DNA from: S015-6 sp964479535
GTDB lineage: Bacteria; Desulfobacterota; DSWW01
Assembly (NCBI GenBank): GCA_964479535.1
Contig: CAYZMM010000031.1
Location: 5,496 to 69,495, forward strand
DNA length: 64,000 nucleotides
Direction of reading: 5' to 3'
Positions 1-8,311 of this stretch are shown piece by piece. A model generated the notes under the pieces. It was given only the letters and a program-made list of their open reading frames with translations. It was not told the origin of the DNA and did no database searches. A program made the translations under genes and the position numbers. The number at the start of each line of letters is the position of its first letter. Position 1 is the first letter of the stretch.

Positions 1-68
1 GGATCACACTCGAAAGGCTGCGGAGGAAGCTGCCCTACTACGAGCTTCGCAGGAGGGCTGAAAAGTCG

Positions 69-3000
69 GTGAAGATGGACTGGGACGCCGAGTGGAAGCG
101 TTTCGATGCGGCCCGCCTCTTTCACTTCGATCTTTCCACCCTTTCCCATGAAGAGCTTACCAGGATACGGAGCGGGAAGGACGCACTTCTTGAGGGCAAC
201 CAGGCGGCCCTGTCGATCCTTACGCGTGTGGTGGACGGTCTGTGCGGATACCCCATTACGCCTTCCACACCGATCGCGGAGGGCTTCGCAACGGCCGCGG
301 CGAACGGGGAGGAAAACATCTTCGGTCACCGGCTGATGTATTTTCAACCGAGTGACGAACTGTCCGCAGTGGCGGCGGTGGAAGCCATGGCAAGCCAGGG
401 CGGTCGCTACGTGGGCAACACATCCTCCCAGGGGTTGGCGCTCAAGACGAAGAATCTCTTCTCCGTTGCGGGCAAGCGCCTCCCGGTTGTCATGACGGTC
501 ATGGCGAGGGAGTTGAACAAGGGGTCCCTGAGCATTCACGGCGGCCACACCGACTTCTACGGCGTTCGAAATGCGGGTTGGGCTCAGCTCGTATCCGAAG
601 ACAACCAGGAACTCCACGACCTGTTGCCCGTCGCCTTCAAGGTGTCCGAACTCAGGCAGGTCATGCTCCCCTGCATGGTGATCGGAGACGGCTTCATCAA
701 GAGCCACGCCCTGGAGAACATACGGGTCCTGTCCGACGACTTTCTCCACCGTTTCGTCGGTCCGCCCAACCGGATCTACCAGCCCGGTTTCAACTTGTAC
801 ACCCTCACCGGAACCTTCACGGATACGGATCTCACCATGGAAGGGCAGGTAGCGCAGGATTTTGCGTATCGCTTCCTGCGGAAGGCCTTCATCGCCGCCA
901 TGCACGTGATGAACCAGATGCTGGGAACGCGTCTGGAGGTGGTCCAACACTACCGGACCGAAGATGCCGACATGGTGGTCGTGGTGATCGGGTCTGCCGT
1001 GGGCGTCATCAAGGATGTGGTCGACTACTACCGGGACGTGAAGGGCTGGAAGGTCGGCGTAACCCGTCCCGTCCTCTTCACACCCCCCTGTTACGAAGAA
1101 ATCTCGCAGGGCGTTCGCAGCGCCAAGGCGGTGACCGTTCTCGAACGGGCTGCCGTCGCCCACAACCAGCTTCTACTGAGAGACGTGCAGGTGGCCCTTC
1201 AGCTGTCGCCGCCGGAAAGCGGACGAATGCCCGCCGTTCTGCACGGCGTCTATGGCCTCGGGAGCAAGGATTTCAACAAGTACGATGCCGCCGCTGTGAT
1301 CGAGAACATGAAGGCCCACCTGGAAGGCGAAACGGATCGATCCCTGCGGGACTTCTACGTGGGGATCGAAGGCCCTTACACGATCGAGCCCGTGGGTTTG
1401 CCCGACTACGACAAATGGGAACTGGGCATGACCTTTGTCGGGGTCGGGGCCGAGGGCGTGAAGACGGCTCTGGAGACAGCCGGTCACATCTATGCGCAAG
1501 ACACGGGGGAGGGAGCCAAGCACATTCAATCCGGCGCCCGCTACGGGGCGGCCCGGAAAGGGGCGGCTGTCTTCATGAACCTGCGCATCAGCGAAGGGAA
1601 GATCCGCAACAGCTCGGAGCTGACGGAGCGGGACGTGCTCGCCTTCTTCAACGACAAATTCCTGGTGGACGAAGTGCTGCGGGAGTACGTCGGCGGGCTC
1701 AAGGAGGGAGGCCTGTTCGTGATCAACAGCACCCGGACCCCTTCCGAGCTTTTGGACTCCTTCTCGGAGCATGTGCAAACCCTCATCCGGGATCGGCGGA
1801 TCCGGGTGGTCTCCTTTGCCGCGACCCGCGCCGCCCTGAAGCACCTGGACCGGAACCTGCCGGGTGCGGCTCTCCTGGGACTGATCAACAAGGGGATGGG
1901 GATCCTTCCCGAAGAGATCTTCGAAAGAAGATTCGAGAGCGTCATGGGTGCGAAACTCGCCAAGAAGGGGGCCAAGGAGATCGTCGAATCCAACGTGGCC
2001 CTTCTCCGGCATGGAGCCGAGCAGCCCGTTCCGCGGAACGAGGGGGAGTCTACCCAAAGTCCGGCCGGAGCCGCCCAGGAGACCGACCAAGGACCCGCCT
2101 CGGTGGAGGGGGTACACCCAGGCGTCTCTCCGCTTCCCATAGCCCTCCAAGATCAGGATGAGCTGGGCACGATCCAATCGGTCCACCTCATCGAATCTTA
2201 TGAAGAGACGTTTCGCAGACAGATGATCGAGCCGATCTTGGCAGGTAAGAAGGTCCCCTGGGACCGGTTCCTGCCGGTGGTCCCGGGAGGTACGAGCAAG
2301 TACCGCGGCATGAGCCACATCGCAACCCAGTTGCCGGTCTACGATGCATCCAGGTGCATAGCCTGCGGTCAGTGTGCGGCAACCTGTCCGGATTCGGCCC
2401 TCTACTGCACCATCACGGACCGCCCCATTCAGGAACATGCGGAACGGTATTTCAAGGTGCTCAAGAGGCCTCCCAAAGGGCTCCCCTGGGACCGGTTTGC
2501 CATGAACATCAACGTGCAACCGGGCTCCTGCAAGGGGTGCGGGATCTGCGCCCAGGTCTGTCCCACGGACGCACTCGCCATGGTGCCGAAAGCCGGCCTG
2601 TCCGACGAGCTCTTCCTGCCGGACGCCTGCAGGGATCTCGACATGACGGAAGAGGCGGCCCCTTACGTCGACCGGATGCCCATCATGCATCAAGTCCTCT
2701 TCGTGCTCTCCAAGCTCTACCCGGGAAGGCACACCCTCTGCCCCGGCTGCAGCGAAGGGACGATAAGCCTGCTGACCTTCTTCGCCGCAGAATCCCTGCG
2801 CAATCACCCCCAGGGGATCGCCACCTTCTATCAAGGGCTCAAGATCCTCTCGGAGAAGAACCGGTCGGCCATCGAACACATGCTCGACAACGGGTTCAAC
2901 CTCTACACGATCAATTCGACGGGCTGCAGTCAGGTTTCCGAGCTGACCAACCCCTTCAACTCGCGGATTTACCGGGCCGGCCACTACGGTTTCGGGACCG

Positions 3001-3827
3001 CCTCTGCCGCGGCTCTGGGGGCCAAGTTCAGCCTCGACCAGGCCTACATCAACCGCTACACAGACGTTCTGACCAAGGTAATCGTCTTCGCCGGCGACGG
3101 CGCCATCTACGATATCGGGAACGGGCCCTTCAACTACGCCCTCGGGGAGAATTTCGACGTCACCTGGGTGATCTACAACAACGAAGGGTACATGAACACG
3201 GGCACACAGAAATCCGGCGCCACCCGGTTCGGGAGCGACAGGAGCACCTCGCCCTTCGGCGTCCAGGCCGCGGGCAAGACGACGCTGCACCGGCGTATTA
3301 TCAGCCAGGCCATGGCCATCTCCCACGTCTATGCAGCCAAGCTGACGATCGACAATCCGGCCTATGCCATCAAGATCCTTCGGGAGGCGATTGCCTACAA
3401 CGGTCCCTCCGTGGTGGAGTTCTTCTCCGCCTGCCCGCAGGGTCACCAGTGCCCGGACTACGCGGGGCCCATGATCTCGAGGATGATGGTGGAGGCGAGG
3501 AAGTGGCAGGTCGCAGTGAGAAGGCCCTTCCAGCGGCTGGACATTTCGGCCAACCCGGACCCGGACAAGATCTTTCCGGAGCAGGGGAAGTCCTTCAAGA
3601 GAAACGTCAAACGGGAACCTGCCACCTTCTATGATGTGGTCGGCATGCTCGGACAGTACAGCAAGCACGTCAAGACACACGAGGGGGATGACATCCCGGA
3701 GATCATTCAGGTGAATGATACGGTGAGTCTTTACAGGTGGATGAGAAATCAGTACGTGGCCGGGTATCGTGACACCATGCCTTCAGAGGAAGAGGTCGAA
3801 CGTCTCGTGGCGGAGTACTACGGGTAG
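69..3827 (+). CDS. Single-chain 2-oxoacid (pyruvate-type):ferredoxin oxidoreductase
   Basis: This enzyme would decarboxylate a 2-oxoacid to an acyl-CoA and pass electrons to ferredoxin in the cytoplasm. Domains run in the order of one-chain PFORs. A pyrimidine-binding domain carries YPITPST at residues 61-67. A gamma-type domain follows at about 450-680, then a Gly/Pro/Gln-rich linker. Two 4Fe-4S motifs, CIACGQCAATCP and CKGCGICAQVCP, lie near 763 and 820. A thiamine-diphosphate domain has CPGC near 891 and GDGAIYDIGNG near 1010. The 1252 residues slightly exceed the roughly 1170-1200 usual for the family. The chosen GTG at 69 has AGGAGGG 11 bases upstream. The frame stays open to base 3 with protein-like sequence, so the true N-terminus may lie outside the window. 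Substrate specificity beyond pyruvate-type is not resolved. Confidence 0.88.
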   Translation: MKMDWDAEWKRFDAARLFHFDLSTLSHEELTRIRSGKDALLEGNQAALSILTRVVDGLCGYPITPSTPIAEGFATAAANGEENIFGHRLMYFQPSDELSAVAAVEAMASQGGRYVGNTSSQGLALKTKNLFSVAGKRLPVVMTVMARELNKGSLSIHGGHTDFYGVRNAGWAQLVSEDNQELHDLLPVAFKVSELRQVMLPCMVIGDGFIKSHALENIRVLSDDFLHRFVGPPNRIYQPGFNLYTLTGTFTDTDLTMEGQVAQDFAYRFLRKAFIAAMHVMNQMLGTRLEVVQHYRTEDADMVVVVIGSAVGVIKDVVDYYRDVKGWKVGVTRPVLFTPPCYEEISQGVRSAKAVTVLERAAVAHNQLLLRDVQVALQLSPPESGRMPAVLHGVYGLGSKDFNKYDAAAVIENMKAHLEGETDRSLRDFYVGIEGPYTIEPVGLPDYDKWELGMTFVGVGAEGVKTALETAGHIYAQDTGEGAKHIQSGARYGAARKGAAVFMNLRISEGKIRNSSELTERDVLAFFNDKFLVDEVLREYVGGLKEGGLFVINSTRTPSELLDSFSEHVQTLIRDRRIRVVSFAATRAALKHLDRNLPGAALLGLINKGMGILPEEIFERRFESVMGAKLAKKGAKEIVESNVALLRHGAEQPVPRNEGESTQSPAGAAQETDQGPASVEGVHPGVSPLPIALQDQDELGTIQSVHLIESYEETFRRQMIEPILAGKKVPWDRFLPVVPGGTSKYRGMSHIATQLPVYDASRCIACGQCAATCPDSALYCTITDRPIQEHAERYFKVLKRPPKGLPWDRFAMNINVQPGSCKGCGICAQVCPTDALAMVPKAGLSDELFLPDACRDLDMTEEAAPYVDRMPIMHQVLFVLSKLYPGRHTLCPGCSEGTISLLTFFAAESLRNHPQGIATFYQGLKILSEKNRSAIEHMLDNGFNLYTINSTGCSQVSELTNPFNSRIYRAGHYGFGTASAAALGAKFSLDQAYINRYTDVLTKVIVFAGDGAIYDIGNGPFNYALGENFDVTWVIYNNEGYMNTGTQKSGATRFGSDRSTSPFGVQAAGKTTLHRRIISQAMAISHVYAAKLTIDNPAYAIKILREAIAYNGPSVVEFFSACPQGHQCPDYAGPMISRMMVEARKWQVAVRRPFQRLDISANPDPDKIFPEQGKSFKRNVKREPATFYDVVGMLGQYSKHVKTHEGDDIPEIIQVNDTVSLYRWMRNQYVAGYRDTMPSEEEVERLVAEYYG

Positions 3828-4105
3828 CGATGGATGCGGAATGATAGAACAAGGATAACCTTCTGTTAAGATTTCGTTTCCTCCCGAACCGGAGGGCACT
3901 CGACACTCATCGGAAGATCAATACAAAGATTTGATCGTTTCGACATTTCGCCGTAACCGAGTCCCCTTACACTTTCTTCCCGTAAGGGGAAAGAGAATGG
4001 TCGAGTCACCTTGGAGCACCGAACTGTACCGTGCCATGGAAACCTGGACGATTACGGGTCCGGCTATTCCCATGGCGGCGGGCTTTCAGGAGAGATACGA
4101 AAAAG

Positions 4106-4435
4106 ATGGAGAAGATCGTACCCGGAAGACTGTGGCGGCTGGAGACAGTGAAACTCGGCGGTGGATGCCTGCCCACACGCCTGGAGTTGTCATGCGCCAT
4201 GAAGAACGGAAACAACCATGTTCGCGTAACCGAGTATCTGATGAAACATCGTCATGTCATGTGCAGGAGCCATTTTAAGTGCCTGAATCATGCCGGAAAC
4301 CAGAATTGGGACGGCTTCGACTGCAGGAACTGCCCAAGGGCTCTGGATCCGGAAAACAGAATCACACGCTCGGAAATCCTGGATCGGCAGGAAGAGGTCC
4401 AGCTTCTGCAGAGAATGGTCGCCCTTCTTTCTTGA
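4106..4435 (+). CDS. Small Cys-rich hypothetical protein
   Basis: A 109-residue protein that I do not recognise. It contains C-x4-KC followed by FDCRNCPRAL, a pattern typical of small metal-binding or PilZ-less zinc-type proteins, but no family can be named. The ATG at 4106 is preceded by AGGAGA about 12 bases upstream, while an in-frame ATG at 4031 has no ribosome site. It stands alone between the oxidoreductase at 3827 and a lipoprotein gene. The 278 bases before it hold no gene I can support. The call rests on the conserved-looking Cys block only. Confidence 0.45.
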   Translation: MEKIVPGRLWRLETVKLGGGCLPTRLELSCAMKNGNNHVRVTEYLMKHRHVMCRSHFKCLNHAGNQNWDGFDCRNCPRALDPENRITRSEILDRQEEVQLLQRMVALLS

Positions 4436-4577
4436 AACCTCCGGAAGCACTCTCAACCCTGTTCGCACACGACAACTCGCGTTGATGATCCGAAGCCCCT
4501 TGACAGCTCTTGCTCTCCTTTCTTATCGTACCCCTCTGGTATTCAGCCGCCTGTGGTCCTTGAAGGGGGAACTGGAG

Positions 4578-5012
4578 ATGAAAGGCGACAAGGCAAGATC
4601 GAGCAGATTGAAATTCGTAGTTCTCGCGATGTCTTTGTCCCTTCTCGCCGGGTGTGGCCAAGAGATCCGGCAGGACATGACCGTGGTGAAGGAAGGGCTG
4701 GTGTGCGAAAAAGGGAGCGAGAAACCCTTTTCCGGCTATGTCGTTGGAAGGGGCAGAGAAGATTACCGGCGTCAGACCATGAGATATAAGAAGCGATACA
4801 AGAACGGCAGACTGCACGGGCACACCAAATACTGGTACAAGAATGGCCAGCTGGAAAGCGCGGAACCCTACAAGAACGGGGTGCTTCATGGTGTCATCGT
4901 CAGGTATTACGAGAACGGCCAGGTGAGGGCAAAGGTGCCCTTTACAAATGGGAAGCGAGGTGGCTTCAGCGGGGAAAGATTCTGGGATGAAGACGGCCGA
5001 AGAGTGGAATAG
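4578..5012 (+). CDS. MORN-2 repeat lipoprotein (YwqK-like)
   Basis: The product is 144 residues with a lipoprotein signal: a basic start, a hydrophobic stretch and lipobox SLLAGC. It should be anchored to a membrane facing the periplasm. The body carries three or four copies of the MORN-2 pattern Y-x-NG-x-L-x-G, for example YKNGRLHG, YKNGQLES and YKNGVLHG. Such repeats occur in the YwqK antitoxin-like family and in many exported proteins of unknown role. The start at 4578 follows GGGGGAACTGGAG. The reading frame is open further upstream without a signal peptide, so the internal start is preferred. Its stop codon directly abuts the stop of the convergent cupin gene with no spacer. Confidence 0.75.
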   Translation: MKGDKARSSRLKFVVLAMSLSLLAGCGQEIRQDMTVVKEGLVCEKGSEKPFSGYVVGRGREDYRRQTMRYKKRYKNGRLHGHTKYWYKNGQLESAEPYKNGVLHGVIVRYYENGQVRAKVPFTNGKRGGFSGERFWDEDGRRVE

Positions 5013-5747
5013 CTACATCTGTATGAGCAGGGCTTCCGATTCGGATCCGCCTGGCGCCGTGAAGGTGATCTCTGTGCCCCCGTCGCACCAGATGAGGTCG
5101 CCCTCATCCAGGGAATGGGCCTGACGTTCCGAATCGCCCGGAGACGCGGACTCGATTCCGACAGCATTGCTCAAGGCGATCACGATTCCCGTGAAGCGGA
5201 GCGATTCCCCGAGGCGCGAAAGGTCGGCGGGGAAGTTTAGGCGGAAGACACGGACGGTCTTGTCTTCGTAATCCACGGGCAGGGCCTCCTTGCCGATCGA
5301 TACGGACTCGGTCCGTCGGCCGGGCTTGAGGAATTCGATCCCCATCATCCTCATATCGGACGGATTGTCCTCGGCGCCGCGAACCTTGTGTATGATCGGG
5401 TTCCCCTCGTTGTGCATCAGCACGTAGGCGGACTTGGGCAGTGCGGTCCAGCCGTAAACCGTCCGGGTGAAGAGCCAGGTCAGCTTCTGCCTGAGGCTGA
5501 TCGATCTCGGCAGAACGTACTTACCCGCCTTGGTCCCGGGCAGGGTATAGGCGTAGTTCTTTCCCCCCTCCAGAACCACGTAGAGGGTGTCCTTGTCGTG
5601 GCGATGATAAAGGGTCTCCACGCCAGGGCGAATGAAGGCGATGTAGACACGGATCCGCTCGTTCTTGAAAACTTCTTTGTGATCCGGCTCGACCTCCACG
5701 TCCACCCAGTCACGGTTACCCGGTGTTCCCTTTCCGTTGTTCGACAC
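5013..5747 (-). CDS. Cupin-fold (bicupin) protein
   Basis: A 244-residue cytoplasmic protein with two cupin-like halves. The N-terminal half has the pattern R-P-G-V-E-T-L-Y-H-R-H-D near residues 40-52, whose two histidines fit the first cupin metal motif. The C-terminal half ends in an EGDLIWCDGG segment, where the usual metal ligands are not evident. Cupins bind a metal and act as dioxygenases, isomerases or ligand sensors; the sequence does not decide among these. It is convergent with the MORN lipoprotein and divergent from the acyltransferase at 5932. A good promoter lies upstream at 5791-5820. Confidence 0.65.
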   Translation of the reverse strand: MSNNGKGTPGNRDWVDVEVEPDHKEVFKNERIRVYIAFIRPGVETLYHRHDKDTLYVVLEGGKNYAYTLPGTKAGKYVLPRSISLRQKLTWLFTRTVYGWTALPKSAYVLMHNEGNPIIHKVRGAEDNPSDMRMMGIEFLKPGRRTESVSIGKEALPVDYEDKTVRVFRLNFPADLSRLGESLRFTGIVIALSNAVGIESASPGDSERQAHSLDEGDLIWCDGGTEITFTAPGGSESEALLIQM

Positions 5748-5790
5748 GGCGAACCTTTTCTCTCGATGGAGCGAATCCGGAGATCTGAGC

Positions 5791-5820
5791 AGAATAGGGG
5801 CAGGCCCGGGTTCGTGTCAA
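5791..5820 (-). promoter_or_regulatory. Predicted sigma70-type promoter of the bicupin gene
   Basis: On the minus strand, TTGACA (5820-5815) is followed by 18 bases and TATTCT (5796-5791). The gene starts 44 bases further on, at 5747. The 18-base spacing recurs in other promoters of this window. Confidence 0.5.
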
Positions 5821-5931
5821 TGAGAATGCGCCCATCCCGTTTCCATCCGCGCGGGAATCTGGTATAAGTGTTTCTGGAAATGCCGCGGTGCGGCATGCGG
5901 AACGACCGGGCATCGACACGGAGCGTGGGCC

Positions 5932-6666
5932 ATGAGAAAGTTCCTCCACATCCTGTATCAACCCTACAAATGGCTGGTTTTCGTTCCCATCCTGGTGGGT
6001 TCCACCCTGATCCTGGGCGCCACAGCGATCGCGATCGCATCCGCCTTGAGCCCGAAGCTCGCCAGCAAGACGTGCGCCGTGGGCTGGGCGCGTCTGAACA
6101 GCTTCCTCACACCCATGTTCGTGTCGGTCCGCGGCCGGCGCAACATCGACAAGAGGCAATCCTATGTGATCGTATCGAATCATCTGAGCCATTATGATAT
6201 CTTCGTCCTATACGGCTGGCTCGGAATCGATTTCAAATGGGTGATGAAGAAGGAGCTGCGCAACCTGCCGGCCCTGGGGACCGCCTGCGAGAAGATGGGG
6301 CACATCTACATCGATCGCTCCAACAGGGCCGCCGCCATCGCTTCTCTCGAGGAGGCGAAGAAGAAGATCGCAGACGGAACGAGCGTGCTGTTCTTTCCGG
6401 AAGGCACCCGAAGCACCACCGGCGAGATGAGGGAATTCAAGAAGGGCGCCTTCGTCATGGCCATGGACCTCGGCCTCCCGATCCTGCCGATTACGATTCG
6501 AGGCACGAACAGGATCCTTCCGCCCAACACGAGGGATCTCTTCCCGGGGCAGGCGAACATGAGGATACACGAACCGATCGAGGTTTCCGGTTACGGTACG
6601 GAGAGGCTTGGAGAGCTGATGAAGGCCGTAAGAGCCGTCATCCAGTCCGGGCTGGATTCGGAATGA
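5932..6666 (+). CDS. 1-acyl-sn-glycerol-3-phosphate acyltransferase (PlsC family)
   Basis: This 244-residue protein should transfer an acyl group to a lysophospholipid such as lysophosphatidic acid at the inner membrane. An N-terminal hydrophobic segment spans about residues 15-40. The catalytic acyltransferase block NHLSHYD lies near 83-89, and the second block FPEGTRS lies near 158-164. The length fits the family. It is followed 72 bases later by a second, shorter member of the same superfamily, so the two probably form an operon for phospholipid or lipid-modification chemistry. Confidence 0.85.
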   Translation: MRKFLHILYQPYKWLVFVPILVGSTLILGATAIAIASALSPKLASKTCAVGWARLNSFLTPMFVSVRGRRNIDKRQSYVIVSNHLSHYDIFVLYGWLGIDFKWVMKKELRNLPALGTACEKMGHIYIDRSNRAAAIASLEEAKKKIADGTSVLFFPEGTRSTTGEMREFKKGAFVMAMDLGLPILPITIRGTNRILPPNTRDLFPGQANMRIHEPIEVSGYGTERLGELMKAVRAVIQSGLDSE

Positions 6667-6738
6667 GGGAACGCGTCCGGGTCCCATCCGAAAATTCACT
6701 ACCACACGGGACTCGTTCCGGAAAGCGAGGTACTTCCA

Positions 6739-7344
6739 GTGCACTACACCATGTTCGACACACCCATTGTGAACACCCTGCTTCGTCGCCTGGCATTGAC
6801 GCTCATGTGGTGTTTTCGATGGAGGGTGGAAGGGAATCTGCCGGACAGACCGAAGTTCGTACTGATCGCGGCACCCCATACCTCCAACTGGGATTTGCCA
6901 ATCATGCTGTCCCTGGCCTTCGCCTTCCGGGTCCGGCTGTTCTGGATGGGCAAACATACCCTGTTCCGCAGGCCCTACGGCACGATCATGCGATGGCTTG
7001 GCGGCATTCCCATCGACCGCAGAAAATCGCACAATGTGGTGGAGCAGTCGGCAGAGCAGCTTCGAAAGGCGGACAGCCTGATTTTGGTGGTGCCCCCGGA
7101 GGGAACCAGGAAGATGGTCCCATACTGGAAGACGGGATTCTATCGAATAGCGGAACGTGCCGAGGTTCCGATTGTGCTTGGATTCCTCGACTATCGGCGA
7201 AAGGTGGGAGGGTTTGGTCCCGCCGTTTTCCCAACCGGCGACATCGAAGCGGATATGAAGAGAATTCAAGCTTTCTACGAGCCTATCATCGGGAAGTATT
7301 CGGATCGCTTCGATCCGGCGAAGGTAGATCAGGTCAACAAGTGA
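6739..7344 (+). CDS. PlsC-like lysophospholipid acyltransferase
   Basis: A 201-residue acyltransferase-superfamily protein. It has the variant catalytic block APHTSNWD near residues 53-60 and PPEGTRK near 117-123. The first is H-x4-D as required, but with TSNW instead of the LSHY seen in its neighbour. This variant is common in short acyltransferases of unassigned substrate. The GTG at 6739 is preferred because AGCGAGG lies 8 bases upstream; the ATG at 6751 would have a spacing of 20. It probably acts with the preceding acyltransferase. Confidence 0.78.
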   Translation: MHYTMFDTPIVNTLLRRLALTLMWCFRWRVEGNLPDRPKFVLIAAPHTSNWDLPIMLSLAFAFRVRLFWMGKHTLFRRPYGTIMRWLGGIPIDRRKSHNVVEQSAEQLRKADSLILVVPPEGTRKMVPYWKTGFYRIAERAEVPIVLGFLDYRRKVGGFGPAVFPTGDIEADMKRIQAFYEPIIGKYSDRFDPAKVDQVNK

Positions 7345-7410
7345 CCGGAGGATATCCTTTTCGATAGGATGGGTGAGGATTTCGACCATACTCCCAAGGA
7401 GCCCCCCGCC

Positions 7411-7608
7411 ATGAAGAAGCGTCCACTCTTCCTGCTCCTGGTTCTGTCCTGCTTCGCCTTTGCGGCCTGCGGGGAAGGCAAGGATGCGGGAGAGCTGTGC
7501 GCGTCCGATCAGGACTGCGAGAGTGAAATCTGCGGCTTCGGGCCATGCCCTCCTGACGGCCCACCGTGCCCGGAGGGGGAAGACTGCCGCTGCCTCGTCT
7601 GCCTCTAG
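7411..7608 (+). CDS. Small Cys-rich lipoprotein
   Basis: A 65-residue exported protein with a signal peptide of about 20 residues ending in lipobox AFAAC. The mature part has ten further cysteines in a dense pattern, including CASDQDCESEICGFGPCPP and CRCLVCL. This is consistent with a disulphide-stabilised mini-domain, resembling the short Cys-rich repeats common in Deltaproteobacteria. The start at 7411 is chosen for the signal peptide, with AAGGAG upstream. The function is unknown. A GC-rich inverted repeat (AGCC-TGCCGGCG-GGCT) overlaps the stop and may help terminate transcription. Confidence 0.6.
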   Translation: MKKRPLFLLLVLSCFAFAACGEGKDAGELCASDQDCESEICGFGPCPPDGPPCPEGEDCRCLVCL

Positions 7609-7644
7609 CCTGCCGGCGGGCTGAAGGAGGCGCCTTTCCACAGG

Positions 7645-8163
7645 CTAATCGCCGAAACCCAGCCCCCTGAAGGGCTCCAGGTGAGCCTGTTTTGTCAACC
7701 AGTCGTCCTCCCTCTCGATCAACGCAAGCCTGAGCCGGTACAGGTCCGCGTTCTCTCCGACCTCTTCGAGCCAGAGGCCGGGATCTTCGTACAGGTCCTT
7801 CAACTCGGGGTAGGCTCCTTCCCTCCGGACGATCAGGAAGTAGACGGTCGCGGAAGCCGTCCGGCCGCCTTCCTCCACGTCGATGCCGGGTTTCGGATAC
7901 AGGATCCTGAAGTCGCGGTAGTGCCGGAAGGCCATGAAGAGGATGCTTCTCACCTCGGCCCGGTCCCGATTCCCGGGCATGGCGGTGAACCCAGGAGCAG
8001 CGAGTTCCATGAGCCCGCCCACGTTGTGCGCCTCGGCGAGCTTCGCCCCCTTGTGGATCAGCCGGTGAATGACCTCTGCCTCGTCCTTCTTCTTGCAGGC
8101 ACTCTGGAGGCAAAGGCCCAGCAGGAGACAGACGCCTGTCCACAAAACCGTTCGCTTCATCAT
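7645..8163 (-). CDS. Lipoprotein with NTF2-like fold (hypothetical)
   Basis: A 172-residue predicted lipoprotein with a signal peptide and the Cys-containing segment LQSACKKK. The remainder resembles the NTF2/SnoaL cone fold in layout: an N-terminal helix with VIHRLIHKGAKLAEAHNVGGLMEL, then alternating strands. No catalytic residues can be named. The start at 8163 follows GAGGAGG. It is convergent with the Cys-rich lipoprotein gene and divergent from the M24 operon at 8312. Confidence 0.6.
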   Translation of the reverse strand: MMKRTVLWTGVCLLLGLCLQSACKKKDEAEVIHRLIHKGAKLAEAHNVGGLMELAAPGFTAMPGNRDRAEVRSILFMAFRHYRDFRILYPKPGIDVEEGGRTASATVYFLIVRREGAYPELKDLYEDPGLWLEEVGENADLYRLRLALIEREDDWLTKQAHLEPFRGLGFGD

Positions 8164-8231
8164 GTCCGTTTCCTCCTCGGTTCCAGGGGTCATCCCACCC
8201 ACGGCCAGAGCCTACCACGGGCGCCGCAGGA

Positions 8232-8261
8232 TTGACACCCAAATCGCCGTTCCCCTATACC
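8232..8261 (+). promoter_or_regulatory. Predicted promoter of the M24/phosphotriesterase operon
   Basis: TTGACA at 8232-8237, an 18-base spacer and TATACC at 8256-8261. The first gene of the operon starts 51 bases downstream. Confidence 0.55.
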
Positions 8262-8311
8262 TGTAGGAGGGGTATGGCCTATTTCGAACAGCAGGCGAGG
8301 GGAGCCGAAGA

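Noticed and set aside
1173..3680. Long open frame on the minus strand across the 2-oxoacid oxidoreductase gene
   Set aside because: It is a shadow of the GC-rich real gene, with no family traits or ribosome site; similar shadows lie across most genes here.
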